DNA of 64,000 nucleotides from Methylobacter sp. KS41 (GCA_002862125.1 PHSP01000001.1:1336501-1400500), one strand, 5' to 3'; counted from the first letter of the stretch, positions 18,499-28,781 are shown. The notes: a model not told the origin generated them from the sequence alone. Made by a program: numbers and translations.

Positions 18499-19232
18499 AC
18501 AGGTGGGCGATTGCCCAAGGGGCTGTGTTGTGGCTCATCGCCCTCGCGGCAGCCTTCACCGTAGTGGCCGTGCTGTGTATAGACGGTAAGGCCATCGATC
18601 ACAAGCTGGCGCGTGGGTTGGCCGGACATCGGCAAGATTCCGCCCTGGATCTTCGCGAATTGTTCGCTTGCAAGCCGTTGCTGATTTTCGGCGCCTCAGT
18701 CACCCTATTCCATTTCGCCAACGCGGCCATGCTGCCGCTGCTCGGCGAAAAACTCGCGCAAAACCATCCCGGCGGCGAAAGTCTGGTCATCGCCGCCTGC
18801 ATTATCACAGCCCGGATCATCATGGTGCCGATGGCCTTTCTGGTTGGTCGCAAGGCTGATTGTTGGGGCCGCAAACCGATCTTTCTGGCCGGGTTTATCG
18901 TGCTGCCGATCCGGGGTGTCCTTTATACCCTGTCCCAAGATCCTTATTACTTCGTATCGATCCAGATCCTTGACGGCATCGGCGCCGGTATTTTCGGCGC
19001 GCTGTCTTATCTTGTCATCGCCGATCTCACGAGGGGAACGGGACGTTATAATCTGGCCCAGGGCGCCGCCTCGGCCTGCTGGGGTTTGGGCGCCGCGTTG
19101 AGCAATTTGACGGCAGGTTTCATTGTCGAGCAGACAAGCTATAACGCGGCTTTTCTGTTTCTCGCGGGCGTCGCGCTGATGGCTTTCCTGCTGTTTTGGT
19201 TCGCCATGCCTGAAACGTGCCCATCTTATTAA
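18499..19232 (+). pseudogene. Truncated MFS transporter (C-terminal half only)
   Basis: An open frame with no stop since before 18499 encodes [18 protein letters not shown] and then six clear transmembrane segments of a major facilitator, including the loop motif VGRKADCWGRKPIFL and a C-terminal MPETCPSY end. The first half, about 170-200 residues, is missing, and the transporter sequence begins right at the pyrE stop, so a deletion or insertion joint lies there. A GTG at 18525 could initiate a 235-residue product. The DNA is visibly more GC-rich than pyrE. Most likely a remnant without function. Confidence 0.75.
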
Positions 19233-19365
19233 GGCTAACCATCAATGAGCAACATCGCTAATTTTATCTTATTATTTGGTTGCGAATTGGGGTTGTGTTC
19301 AACGAAAAAAACGATGAACATCTTGTGCCTAAAAAAATACCATATATATACAAGGACATAGTGAA

Positions 19366-20778
19366 ATGATGAATAAGCATTTTAATCAGCCTACCCCGAT
19401 GACCAGCACCGGAAAAAGACGGCTGAAGGCCGATCTATCCTCCTGGCGCCGCCGTTGGACCGGAGTTGCAGGCATAGCATTAGTCATCATCGTCATTGGA
19501 ATCTCCCTAATCTCTGCAGCGACACCAAGCCTGCTGCCGGTTAGCTTAGGGGCGGATGACGAGATCCGGAAAGTCGCGGCGGCCGCCATTTTTTCCGCAA
19601 GTTACCTTGCGCTCGCCATTGGCAAAGTGCCGGGGATGAACATCGATCGAGCCGGAATAGCCCTGGTGGGCGCCGGCCTCATGGTCGCCTCAGGTGCGCT
19701 CTCGCTTGAAGAGGCTTACAAGACCGTTGACCTCGACACCATTACATTGCTGCTCGGCATGATGATACTCGTGGCCAGTCTGCGCTTGTCCGGGTTCTTC
19801 GCGATTGCCACCGCCTGGATGATGGAACATGCGAAAAGTCCGGTACAGCTACTTTTCGCCGTCACCGCAACATCTGGAATATTTTCCGCCTTCCTGGTAA
19901 ATGACGCGATCTGCCTGGTGCTCGCGCCACTAGTGCTGGAGCTGACACTTCGAATGCGGCGTAAGCCCATTCCCTATCTGCTGGCGGTAGCGATGGCGTC
20001 GAATGTGGGCTCGACGGCCACTATTACCGGCAACCCTCAAAACATTATGATAGGCAGCTTCTCACACATACCTTATACGGCGTTTGCCTTTGCACTGGGG
20101 CCGGTGGCGCTGACCGGGTTGGTCATCACTGCGGGGTTGATCTGGCTGTGCCACCGCGAAGAATTCGCCGCTGCCGGACATCTGGCTGCTGTCAAGCCGA
20201 ATATACGTATCAACCATGCACTCATTTTAAGGGCATTAGTGGCGACGGCGGCCATGATAACCCTGTTTTTCGCCGGTCAGCCGCCCGCCAAGGTCGCTAT
20301 CATCATCGGCGGCTGGCTACTATTGACGCGGCGTGTTAAGAGCAAAAGAATTTATGCCGAGATAGATTGGTCGCTTCTCCTGATGTTCACCGGATTGTTC
20401 ATCATCGTTGCCGGGGCGCAGCGTGTGCTGCTGACATCCGATCTGATTGCCGCTGTGGGTCGTTCGCACTTGGATCAGCTTCCCATCCTGTGCACGGTCA
20501 CGGCCGTTTTGTCAAACCTGGTTAGCAACGTACCAGCTGTGTTGATGATGAAACCGTTCGTTCAATCACTGCCCGATCATGACACCGCTTGGCTGACGAT
20601 TGCCATGGCATCCACTTTGGCTGGCAATTTCACGATACTTGGATCGATTGCGAACCTGATCGTGGTGCAGAAAGCCGCAGAACGCGGCGTTGTGATCACT
20701 TTCTGGGACTACTTCCGGACCGGTGCGCCGCTGACAATTATTACTCTGGTAATCGGCACCTTATGGATGCAGCTGTGA
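19366..20778 (+). CDS. SLC13/ArsB-type anion or cation:proton permease
   Basis: Inner-membrane transporter of the ion-transporter (IT) superfamily with about 11-12 hydrophobic segments. It has the duplicated hairpin signatures FSAFLVNDAICLVLAPLVLEL and VLSNLVSNVPAVLMM, plus SNVGSTATITGNPQNIMIG, typical of the ArsB/NhaD/YbiR group. The substrate (arsenite, carboxylate or sodium) cannot be read; no arsR or arsC is nearby. AAGGA precedes a double ATG; the N-terminal 30 residues are hydrophilic and basic. GC-rich like the truncated MFS before it, so both may have arrived together. Confidence 0.8.
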   Translation: MMNKHFNQPTPMTSTGKRRLKADLSSWRRRWTGVAGIALVIIVIGISLISAATPSLLPVSLGADDEIRKVAAAAIFSASYLALAIGKVPGMNIDRAGIALVGAGLMVASGALSLEEAYKTVDLDTITLLLGMMILVASLRLSGFFAIATAWMMEHAKSPVQLLFAVTATSGIFSAFLVNDAICLVLAPLVLELTLRMRRKPIPYLLAVAMASNVGSTATITGNPQNIMIGSFSHIPYTAFAFALGPVALTGLVITAGLIWLCHREEFAAAGHLAAVKPNIRINHALILRALVATAAMITLFFAGQPPAKVAIIIGGWLLLTRRVKSKRIYAEIDWSLLLMFTGLFIIVAGAQRVLLTSDLIAAVGRSHLDQLPILCTVTAVLSNLVSNVPAVLMMKPFVQSLPDHDTAWLTIAMASTLAGNFTILGSIANLIVVQKAAERGVVITFWDYFRTGAPLTIITLVIGTLWMQL

Positions 20779-20833
20779 CGCCGGTTGCTAAAAACGCCAG
20801 TTTTCAACCATGCTCCATCGAGACCATCAATTA

Positions 20834-20938
20834 CCTGCTCCCTGATGTGCGTGGGCGCCCTGGCTCCTTACCTGAACGTCGCCCTGGTTACCCGGCAACA
20901 CTGGAGCCGGCCCGGCGGTCCAGATGGACGGGAATAAG
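20834..20938 (+). pseudogene. Possible 3-prime remnant of a membrane-protein gene
   Basis: In one frame the stretch reads SLMCVGALAPYLNVALVTRQ and then a short hydrophilic tail ending at TAA (20938). This looks like the last helix and tail of a transporter, without a start. It may be debris from the event that truncated the MFS gene. Weakly supported. Confidence 0.25.
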
Positions 20939-20958
20939 AGATGCCAACAATCAACACT

Positions 20959-23289
20959 CTAATACACTTGAGTATAACTTTCCCGGACTTCCTTAAGCTC
21001 CAGAGCTATTTCACGGCGCAAACGGAAGTCGCGCCTGGAATGAGCGATGTTATAGGGTATCTTGGGGTTTCGTTCATACTTAACCGCTGTGCGGATAAGG
21101 CCTATCCATTGTCTGTCATTGTCTTCCATCTCTTTAAAACGATTACGGATCCTTTCCAATTCCTGATTACAATAGGTAACAAAACCCGCGGCATAAAACA
21201 CGCTATTTTTCAGATAATCTTTTAAAGCCGCCAGATCGCCATTGATTTCTTCAACAACCCGCTCAAAATTATTGGGCTCAGGTAATTTTTGCTGTTCTTC
21301 CGAATCAGAAAATGCTGAATTGGTCGCATCCGGACTAATCGCCGCCTTAATTGCTGTTTTAGCAGTTCTTACAATTGCAGGAGGAACCGGCGTTTTACTT
21401 GCCCAAAAGCCATAGCGCAAATAATGCGTGACATCCTGTTTACTGATATCCGAACCCTGATAAAAGGCTTCCAGAGTTTTAATTTCCGCTGAACGTTCAT
21501 TTAATAAGCGTTCACGCGCTTGCAAGGGTTTAGCAATAAATGCTTCAACTGCAACGCGGCCAAAACGTAAAAAGAGCACTTGAAAACCATGCCGAATACG
21601 CGCCTGTTCGATACTTTCATCTGCATTTAACAAGGTCTTGCGCACGTCTTCGGTTTCCCATAGCAGTGACTGTGTTTTTTGGACGATTTGATCGATCAGC
21701 ACCTGCAATGATTGCGCCAGTTGATCAGTCAGCTCGGTTTCAAATTTTTGCTGAATTTCCCTGAATAATTCTTCGCGAATTTTGTAATTGCCTTCTCGCG
21801 GGTCAGGCATTGAAATCGTCCTGCCCGCCGTGTAAATACGTTTTAACTCATCCATTTGGCCCGTCGTTAGATTGGACAGCAGCGCTTCAATTTTTTCCTC
21901 ATAAGCCGCATGCAAAGCCGCCAGCTCCTGATGCTCTGCGCCCAGCGCATCGGCCTCCTTACGGCCTTGAATACTTTCGGCGTACCACACATCAAAATCT
22001 TTTTTAATGCGCTGCCATTCCCGTCCCCACCATTGATTAAATTCCTTGCCCAGCAAATCATCTTCTTCTACATCGCCATCGGCTATCGCGCCATAAATAG
22101 GTTCAAGTTTTGCCAAAATATCGCCGGCATATTGACGCATATTGCTGACTAGCGCATCGCAACGTTTTTGCAGCACCTCCGCCCGTTCATGGTCGATATA
22201 ATTGTTTACGGTCTCTTTTAACAGCAGTATGCCATCGGTAATACCCAGCTTTTTTAATTTCAATTTATCGTCAGCGCTTTTGGTGCGCCTCAAGGTATCT
22301 TCCGAAGGTATGCCGAATTCAACCAGATGGGTCCGTGCGCAAACGGGTATCATGCGCCGCTCCGGAACAGCAGGCCAATAATGCCTATGCTTTGCCAGGG
22401 TTTCCTTAAAGTCTATCTGATCATCCATAGCGTCCGCCTGCGTGAGCACAACAAAAATTTTGTCCGACACTTTAATGCTGGGGTCTTCAGAATCAGCAAT
22501 AACCAGTATTTCTTTTTCCGGCCCGGTAATTGAAGGCTGCTTCATCTCTTTGGCATAAATAATGGCGTCGCAACTCTTCAGGCGCTCAATCGCTTGTTCC
22601 GAGTGCATTTGAATGCCGGAATTAAACCCGGGAACATCATGAAAAATAATATCCCGGTCACTTCTTAAGCGAACAGTTTTGAGTTGAATGCGTTTAATAG
22701 CCAAAGACTGCGCCCGGTTTTTGAAAATCGCGGCCTGCAGGTGTTCATTGATTTCACTGATATCTATAAAATTTTGAGAAAAGCCATTTTTTTGCCTGGT
22801 AAACTCGTAAATGGCATTCAGATTTTTTTCAGTGTCATCAAAGTCTTCCTGTATTTCTTTTCTTTCTTTATCGCCCAGCGTTCCGGCCAGCGCTTCTTTC
22901 CTTTGCTGCTGAAGCTTGCTTATCTCTTCCTTGCTGTAGTATTGAATTGACAGGAGCTGATCATGTTCTGTCTGGGCAGACCAGATTTCTGTGCTGGTGA
23001 AGGTACATCTTTCGCGCGCGGAAGGCAGAATCTCCTGCCCTAGCCAGGCATTCAACAAAGCGCTCTTGCCGGCTTTTTCCAAGCCAATCACAGCAACTTC
23101 AAACCGGTTGGCATGTAATCGCTCAAGCTGCCGGTTTAACCGCACATGTTCGGCGTTGAGTTTTTGCACAAGCTCGGGCGCAAGGTCTTCGCCTGTTTTG
23201 TTACATAGCGTTACCAGTTTATCCGCCAGCACGGATGTTATTTCCAACCGCGCAAGTTCTTGTTGACAAGTTTCCAGCCAGGTAGCCAT
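20959..23289 (-). CDS. Bacterial dynamin-like GTPase
   Basis: Large membrane-remodelling-type GTPase of 776 residues. The Dynamin_N G domain has G1 GLEKAGKS (residues 69-76), a G2 threonine in the RCTFTSTEIW region, G3 DVPGF and G4 TQAD. Long helical stalk-like segments follow (residues about 330-560), with charged, coiled-coil composition and a basic C-terminus (HSRRDFRLRREIALELKEVR). Without a clear transmembrane span, membrane binding would be peripheral. GGAA precedes the ATG. It is downstream of, and 100 bp from, the PPi-PFK gene on the same strand; a functional link is not evident. Confidence 0.85.
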   Translation of the reverse strand: MATWLETCQQELARLEITSVLADKLVTLCNKTGEDLAPELVQKLNAEHVRLNRQLERLHANRFEVAVIGLEKAGKSALLNAWLGQEILPSARERCTFTSTEIWSAQTEHDQLLSIQYYSKEEISKLQQQRKEALAGTLGDKERKEIQEDFDDTEKNLNAIYEFTRQKNGFSQNFIDISEINEHLQAAIFKNRAQSLAIKRIQLKTVRLRSDRDIIFHDVPGFNSGIQMHSEQAIERLKSCDAIIYAKEMKQPSITGPEKEILVIADSEDPSIKVSDKIFVVLTQADAMDDQIDFKETLAKHRHYWPAVPERRMIPVCARTHLVEFGIPSEDTLRRTKSADDKLKLKKLGITDGILLLKETVNNYIDHERAEVLQKRCDALVSNMRQYAGDILAKLEPIYGAIADGDVEEDDLLGKEFNQWWGREWQRIKKDFDVWYAESIQGRKEADALGAEHQELAALHAAYEEKIEALLSNLTTGQMDELKRIYTAGRTISMPDPREGNYKIREELFREIQQKFETELTDQLAQSLQVLIDQIVQKTQSLLWETEDVRKTLLNADESIEQARIRHGFQVLFLRFGRVAVEAFIAKPLQARERLLNERSAEIKTLEAFYQGSDISKQDVTHYLRYGFWASKTPVPPAIVRTAKTAIKAAISPDATNSAFSDSEEQQKLPEPNNFERVVEEINGDLAALKDYLKNSVFYAAGFVTYCNQELERIRNRFKEMEDNDRQWIGLIRTAVKYERNPKIPYNIAHSRRDFRLRREIALELKEVRESYTQVY

Positions 23290-23388
23290 AGATGTTCCAG
23301 AGTTGTAAAATTTTTTCGGGTAGTTTAGTTGCAGGCCAGGATAGGCGATAACCTTAGCCCGGCTTGCAGACTTGACTGCAAAAACAGT

Positions 23389-24618
23389 TTAGTGACCCAC
23401 CTCAACCTTGGCGCCCTTGGCTTGTCCAATTTCAGCAAGAGTTTGGTTAAACCACGGCGTATCGAGATCGAAAGGCTTGCCGCCTTTGATACGAGGGAAT
23501 TCAATCGCGCGCAGTACGCCGCCACGGTCTTCATCATGGCCTATTAAGCCGGATTCCCGACGGAAGGCGCATTCGACAGCCAGATCAGCGCAAGACTTGA
23601 TCAGGCGTATATCTTCAACATTGGAAGCGGAGGCTCTGGCGAAATAGCCGGATTTTTGAATAAGTGTTTTTTCCGCGCCGAGCATTTCCGCGAATTGCTC
23701 GCCAAACCATTTGCCGGGATTTACTGCATCGAGTTTTACATGACCGAAAGCATCGCGGGGCACTTCCTGTCCTTTGGCCTGCATTTCAGCAACAATGGAT
23801 TCCACTCCGGCGCCTTCCGAAACAAAAATGTTTACGCAGTCCACCTTATCCATTACCGCGCGAAGACGCTTGGCTTCGGCGGCAATATCGATGGCCATTT
23901 CCGGAATGAAAATCCCGTGAATCTCAAAGGCATTGCGGTCAAGGCCAAGCTCCGGCAGCCATTCAGCCCGATCAAGCAGCTTGCGGTATTCCAGGGCGGT
24001 TGCAGCAGTCAGCCAGCCGCAACTGCGCCCCATAACCTCGTGGACAATCAGCATGCGCGGGTTGGCGTTGTTTTCGGGAACAACATTCCAGAAATAACGC
24101 GCGCCTTGCTCTGCCGCTGTCCAGGCGCCCAATGATTGCTTGATTGGAAAAACATCGTTATCAACTGTTTTAGGTAAACCGATAACAGTAAGGCCGTAAT
24201 TATTATTCGCCAGGAAAGCGGCCAGATCGGCTGCAGCGGTATTGGTGTCATCGCCGCCTATGGTATGAAGAATATCGACGCCGTCTTTCACCAATTGATC
24301 GGCAGCCACTTTTTGCGGATCCTGGCCTTCCCGGACCAGGCCGCGCTTTACGCAGTCTTTAACATTAGTCAGTTTAACGCGGCTATTGCCGATTAAAGAA
24401 CCGCCGAAACGGTGCAAACGCCCCGCTTTTTCACGGATTGCCGGCGTGACGGTATAAAAATCGCCCAGTAGCAGGCCTTTGTAGCCGCTGCGATAACAAA
24501 TTATTTCAATGGCAGGATCAATTTCAGTATAACGCTCGATAAGACTGCCGATAGCCGAGTTCAGGCAGGGAGCCAAACCGCCAGCGGTTAAAATTGCGAC
24601 TTTTTTGGGTTTGTTCAT
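23389..24618 (-). CDS. pfp: Pyrophosphate-dependent 6-phosphofructokinase
   Basis: Reversible phosphorylation of fructose 6-phosphate using PPi, as found in methanotrophs where related enzymes also act on sedoheptulose 7-phosphate or ribulose 5-phosphate. 409 residues. The donor-site motif is GGDDTN (residues 121-126): the second aspartate, in place of the glycine of ATP enzymes, with PKTVDND (149-155), marks PPi use. The N-terminal ILTAGGLAPCLNSAIG and substrate-site MGRSCGWL motifs are intact. Its own promoter should lie in the 526-bp gap upstream. Confidence 0.93.
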   Translation of the reverse strand: MNKPKKVAILTAGGLAPCLNSAIGSLIERYTEIDPAIEIICYRSGYKGLLLGDFYTVTPAIREKAGRLHRFGGSLIGNSRVKLTNVKDCVKRGLVREGQDPQKVAADQLVKDGVDILHTIGGDDTNTAAADLAAFLANNNYGLTVIGLPKTVDNDVFPIKQSLGAWTAAEQGARYFWNVVPENNANPRMLIVHEVMGRSCGWLTAATALEYRKLLDRAEWLPELGLDRNAFEIHGIFIPEMAIDIAAEAKRLRAVMDKVDCVNIFVSEGAGVESIVAEMQAKGQEVPRDAFGHVKLDAVNPGKWFGEQFAEMLGAEKTLIQKSGYFARASASNVEDIRLIKSCADLAVECAFRRESGLIGHDEDRGGVLRAIEFPRIKGGKPFDLDTPWFNQTLAEIGQAKGAKVEVGH

Positions 24619-25144
24619 AAGAATTGTAAAGTATGAAATTAGACAAAAGTTATGGAACGGAAATGAAATAACGCGGACAACTGACGAAAGAGTTTTATCC
24701 GTTTTTCCAGCTGCATCAACTCAAGTTCCGACACAACGCAGAAAACCAAAAAAACCGGTCAAGGTATTCAAGTTATAAAATTACCATGCCTCTCTGTAAG
24801 GAGGGCGACGCTACACCCTTTGATATACCGCTACGCTCCAAAACTAAACACACGCAGAATTATTTCAGACTAGCGCTGCATGGGCGTAAGCTTCATATTT
24901 GAACTCTGCTGGCTGGTAATTTTACCATATTAAAAAAGATTTTCTTTTGTTTTTAATGCACTTGAGTCAGCATGAGATTGGTTAAAGCGCGTGCATTGCT
25001 CATGCAGGAAGGCTTGGAAATTTCTATTTTTGTCAAAATGGATGCCACTTGGCAGCTATCTGACAGCTTATCGTTGTTTGATTTATGACGAGCGAAATTC
25101 TGGAGATTGATAACCGATATAAAAGCGTAGCGCCAAGCCAAAGT
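24619..25144. other. Gap between squalene epoxidase and PPi-PFK; holds one copy of a dispersed motif
   Basis: 526 bp with no convincing gene. A 62-codon frame at 24953-25141 (minus) lacks a ribosome site and family resemblance. A 24-bp motif at 24767-24790 (starting TTCAAGTTATAAAATTACC) recurs with two differences at 53767-53790. The region should hold the pfp promoter. Confidence 0.4.
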
Positions 25145-26491
25145 TTATTTCTTGAAATAACCGCTAACAACCGCAGTTAATGAAAGCTCGTTTTTAGCCA
25201 AGGGCTTGATAATTGTGAGCGCATCCGACAGGATTTTTGTTGCCTTGGGCAGATTCGCGCTATTTTCACGCACTAAATCATAAGCGCCGAACACCGCCAA
25301 GGAAAAAAACTGTTTTATCAATGAATAATGGTTTCTGTTCAAGCCCGCCAAAATGGCAATTGACTCCTGCGCGTTAGCGCCACCGCGCCGCAGGTATTTA
25401 AATACGGCGGTTTTAAGCAAATCATTCGACATTACGCCGTACAAAGCATTGGCAAGAACATTAAGATTGGCATTGGCATGCTGCCTGTCACGGTAATACG
25501 CTTCGATTTTTTTATGAATCAAATCCGTATTATAGAAATCAGGCATGGCCAATAAATGCGCACTCAAAATCTGTATATCCGAGAATACTGCGGTCAACCC
25601 GCCACCGGTTAATGGATGCCGCATATTCAGAGCATCGCCCAACATCACCGCGCCTTTCCGGATGATGGGTTTTGCCGCCATATAGTGATTGGGCATGACT
25701 TTAAATCCGCCTTCTTGCATGGCTTGTTTATAGCTGGCCAGCATGCATTCCGGGATATAAGGCGTTACATTGGTATCCAGATGCGATTGTAATAATAATT
25801 TTCTGGGCATCTGGTCGCCTGGAAAATCGATTAAAAGTCTGACTTCATAATCGGAAATCGGATAACAGATAAAGGGCGTCGGTCCCGATAAAAACACATG
25901 CCCGTGTTTCGGAAAAGGCATTTCGCAGTTTTTTAAAATTAAACCGATAAAGTAAGAGGTCACGGTTTTTTCATTATTGCTGAGACTCTCTCTAAAATTT
26001 GAAAAAAAACCGTCGCTGGTAATGGTTAAGGGCGCATGAATAGATTTTATTTCGGAAGTAAGCGCTTCCCGGTAGCTAACGCCAATAATTTCATGTCTTT
26101 CATTTTCCAGCAGTTGTAATGCCTTGCCATGTATTTGCTTAACCGAGTCATTTTGCAGAGAGGAAGCTCTGATTTTCTGCAAAAAACGGCCATTATGCAA
26201 GCCCATTCCTTTATAGTGATCAGGATAAGGAATGGTTATTTTTTCGTCGCCTTGCAGCAGCGCGTAACCTTCAACCGGTTGCGCATCAAAACCATCCAGT
26301 AAATGCCCAAGACCCATTTGCTCTAGTGACAATACTGCTCCGGGCTGCAACAACTCACCAACGATACGTATTTTTTCCTTAAAACAATGATCAATTAACG
26401 CGATCTTAATGCCTTTGGGGGCTAGGTAAGCGGCGATAGTAGCGCCCGCCATGCCCGCGCCGATAATGCAAATGTCGAATTCTGATTTCAT
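25145..26491 (-). CDS. sqmO: Squalene monooxygenase (squalene epoxidase)
   Basis: FAD-dependent epoxidation of squalene to 2,3-oxidosqualene, the oxygen-requiring entry step of sterol synthesis; membrane-associated. 448 residues. The N-terminal Rossmann dinucleotide site is IIGAGMAGATIAAYLAPKG. The squalene-epoxidase signatures are GELLQPGAVLSLEQMGLG (near residue 46) and LGDALNMRHPLTGGGLTAVF (FAD-binding GD motif). Last gene of the sterol operon, 47 bp after the cyclase. Confidence 0.93.
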   Translation of the reverse strand: MKSEFDICIIGAGMAGATIAAYLAPKGIKIALIDHCFKEKIRIVGELLQPGAVLSLEQMGLGHLLDGFDAQPVEGYALLQGDEKITIPYPDHYKGMGLHNGRFLQKIRASSLQNDSVKQIHGKALQLLENERHEIIGVSYREALTSEIKSIHAPLTITSDGFFSNFRESLSNNEKTVTSYFIGLILKNCEMPFPKHGHVFLSGPTPFICYPISDYEVRLLIDFPGDQMPRKLLLQSHLDTNVTPYIPECMLASYKQAMQEGGFKVMPNHYMAAKPIIRKGAVMLGDALNMRHPLTGGGLTAVFSDIQILSAHLLAMPDFYNTDLIHKKIEAYYRDRQHANANLNVLANALYGVMSNDLLKTAVFKYLRRGGANAQESIAILAGLNRNHYSLIKQFFSLAVFGAYDLVRENSANLPKATKILSDALTIIKPLAKNELSLTAVVSGYFKK

Positions 26492-26537
26492 AGTGAGCCA
26501 CTTGATGCAAATACTGTAAACTGCGTTGGTTCTTTTA

Positions 26538-28781
26538 TCATCCCTGAATAGTCTGCTTATAGTATCGACTCAACGCCCAGATAGGAAAAATGTTCCTATA
26601 ATTAGCGTAGGTTATCATACAGTTATAATTAAAAACGCCGGAAATATTTTCCTGAGGCCAATCGCCGGCGGCGGTTTGTCTATTTAACAACACATTGATG
26701 CCGGTTTCTATAACTTTTCTATCGCTAAACTCAGCGGACATCAACGACAGCAACGCCCAAGCGGTATTAACCACTTGAGAAGCGACCGCCTCGGTATAAA
26801 CCAGTTTGGAACAAGACTCGAAAGTCTCGCCCCACCCGCCATCGGCTTTTTGCTTATCGACCAAAAAGGCGCAGGCCTTGTTTATGCAGTCCGCCAGAAT
26901 TGCGTCGTCATAATAAAACTTTCCCTTGGCTCTAGTTATCGCTTCCACTCCAAACCAGGTAGCATAAGTAAAACAAACCGCCCAACCTCCATACCAGGAA
27001 CCATCCGTCTTTTGTTGCTTGACGATAAAGGCAAGCCCACCACTGATTGCTTTGTGTATTTCACTGTTTTTATAATCAGGATAAGTTTCCTGAATTTCCA
27101 GCAAAGAAATCACACAAGCGGCCGTGCACTCTGTCCATGAATAATCGATCATTATATCGGCAAACACTTCGGAAGGATTAAGTTTTTCCAGCCATTTAGG
27201 GGCGCGTGTCAATTCATAAGTGGCCCAACCGCCATCGGCATTTTGGTAAGAAAGAATGACATCCGCAGCCTGTTTAATCCGGCGCTCATCAATAGCCGGT
27301 TTTACCAGGCCCGAATGATGAATAGCCAAAGTGGCGCTTAAGCCCTCCGCCGTGCAATCGGCAACCGGCCAGTCTTGTTCAGCCGTTGAAAAAGGCCAGC
27401 TGCCTATTATCGGATGACGGAAAAACTCGGCATGAGCCGGGTGTCCGGCTTTAATTTGCGAGTAATCAATAAATTGATAGCTTTTTGCCAAAGTCGCAGG
27501 AAATTTTTTTCCCAAGTCGCTCTCCAGCATAGCGCGGGTTGCAAACGCAGTATCCCAAAGCTGCGAGCCGTTGTAGCCGCTCATTTTCATGCCATCTTCA
27601 GCAACCCACAAATAATCATACCAACGCGCGACATGCTTCTTAAATTGCTCAGAGTCTTTCCCGCAAGCATGCCAGATACAAATAGAATTGATGGCTTTAT
27701 TGACGGGGCCGATATTGATATAGCTGGTTTGCTCATCTTCGGCATTGAGATATTTTAAAATGTAGTCAGTGGCTTTTTTTCTTAACCAGGAGCATTTGAA
27801 TTTTTCATAGTTATTGGTGAACAAGTTCATCCATTTCAATACTCGTGACGGCGTGGTGTAACAATCTTTTTCGCAAACTGCATTACGTTGCTCCGGCCAG
27901 TCGATCGTGGCGAAGTCCTGGTTATAAATTTCCTCTCTTAATGACAAAATCAGCTCGCTTTCGGGCGCTTTAATCCGCTGCGCATAGCAATAGGCCATCG
28001 GCAAGTATACCATGCGGGTATGACACCAGTAGCGCCATGGATGAACCGGTAGCCACTTCGGAAATAACCACATTTCAGGAAACAGGCTGTTAAACCCTTG
28101 CCAGTCATAACAATTCAAAACAGCAAGATAAAATTTTCCCCAGGAAGGAATCCCGGTTGCACCGCCATTGTTTTTGATCCACATCCTGGCGCTGATCATT
28201 TGCTCATTATTTTTATCGACGCCAAGAAGCCGCAATGATACATATTGCATGACGGTGCCAAACATGGTCGACTCGCCTTCAATATGCATGCCCCAGCCGG
28301 CATCTTTATTTTGATGATTGAATAAATAAATCTTCATCATTTCCTGATGCGCTCTGGGAAACGGCGTGCCGGTGATATATGCGGCGATCAGCAAACCGGG
28401 CAAAAGAAAAAGCGGGCCGCCGTAATCGCCAGGCCAATGACCATCTTCACTTTGCAAACAAGCAAAGTAATTCATGCCTTTGATGAGCGCATCGGTGACC
28501 TTTTGCTGTACCGGGTTATCCGCCCGTGGTATTTGCCCGCTAAATTCCTTAAATTTCGCATTAATGGCCGCGTGCCTGAAAACCTTATCGCCGGAGTTTG
28601 GATTGCTTGATTTATCAAACCGGAAATCCTCGGCAAATTGCGATATTTCTTCGTCCGAGATGTTGTCCGCGTTTTGCAGATGCCCGTTGATATTAGTTGA
28701 GCCGGGCTTGAATGCCCAAATATGCCGGCCGTTTTCAGTGAGTAGTTGCCAGTTTTTCCAACCCGGTTTTACATTCAGCAT
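26538..28781 (-). CDS. osc: Oxidosqualene cyclase (lanosterol synthase type)
   Basis: Cyclises 2,3-oxidosqualene to a sterol skeleton. 747 residues. The catalytic motif reads ADCTAEG (near residue 472), the DCTAE form of oxidosqualene cyclases, not the DxDDTA of squalene-hopene cyclases. Several QW repeats are visible (DGHWPGDYGGP, DGGWATYE, DGSWYGGW, DGGWGETFE), and YGGWAVCFTYATWFG lines the cavity. Lanosterol rather than cycloartenol as product is inferred from related bacterial enzymes. It sits between the NTF2-like gene and squalene epoxidase, supporting its substrate assignment. Confidence 0.93.
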   Translation of the reverse strand: MLNVKPGWKNWQLLTENGRHIWAFKPGSTNINGHLQNADNISDEEISQFAEDFRFDKSSNPNSGDKVFRHAAINAKFKEFSGQIPRADNPVQQKVTDALIKGMNYFACLQSEDGHWPGDYGGPLFLLPGLLIAAYITGTPFPRAHQEMMKIYLFNHQNKDAGWGMHIEGESTMFGTVMQYVSLRLLGVDKNNEQMISARMWIKNNGGATGIPSWGKFYLAVLNCYDWQGFNSLFPEMWLFPKWLPVHPWRYWCHTRMVYLPMAYCYAQRIKAPESELILSLREEIYNQDFATIDWPEQRNAVCEKDCYTTPSRVLKWMNLFTNNYEKFKCSWLRKKATDYILKYLNAEDEQTSYINIGPVNKAINSICIWHACGKDSEQFKKHVARWYDYLWVAEDGMKMSGYNGSQLWDTAFATRAMLESDLGKKFPATLAKSYQFIDYSQIKAGHPAHAEFFRHPIIGSWPFSTAEQDWPVADCTAEGLSATLAIHHSGLVKPAIDERRIKQAADVILSYQNADGGWATYELTRAPKWLEKLNPSEVFADIMIDYSWTECTAACVISLLEIQETYPDYKNSEIHKAISGGLAFIVKQQKTDGSWYGGWAVCFTYATWFGVEAITRAKGKFYYDDAILADCINKACAFLVDKQKADGGWGETFESCSKLVYTEAVASQVVNTAWALLSLMSAEFSDRKVIETGINVLLNRQTAAGDWPQENISGVFNYNCMITYANYRNIFPIWALSRYYKQTIQG

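Noticed and set aside
18500-18520. Terminator after pyrE (GGGCGATTGCCC)
   Set aside because: Four-base stem with no T-run, and it lies inside the truncated MFS frame.
20589-20996. 135-codon ORF overlapping the permease 3-prime end
   Set aside because: Shadow frame of the permease gene; no own signals.
24953-25141. 62-codon minus-strand ORF between squalene epoxidase and pfp
   Set aside because: No Shine-Dalgarno sequence and no recognisable composition.
26538-28781. Squalene-hopene cyclase
   Set aside because: The catalytic motif is ADCTAEG, of the oxidosqualene cyclase type, and squalene epoxidase is next door.
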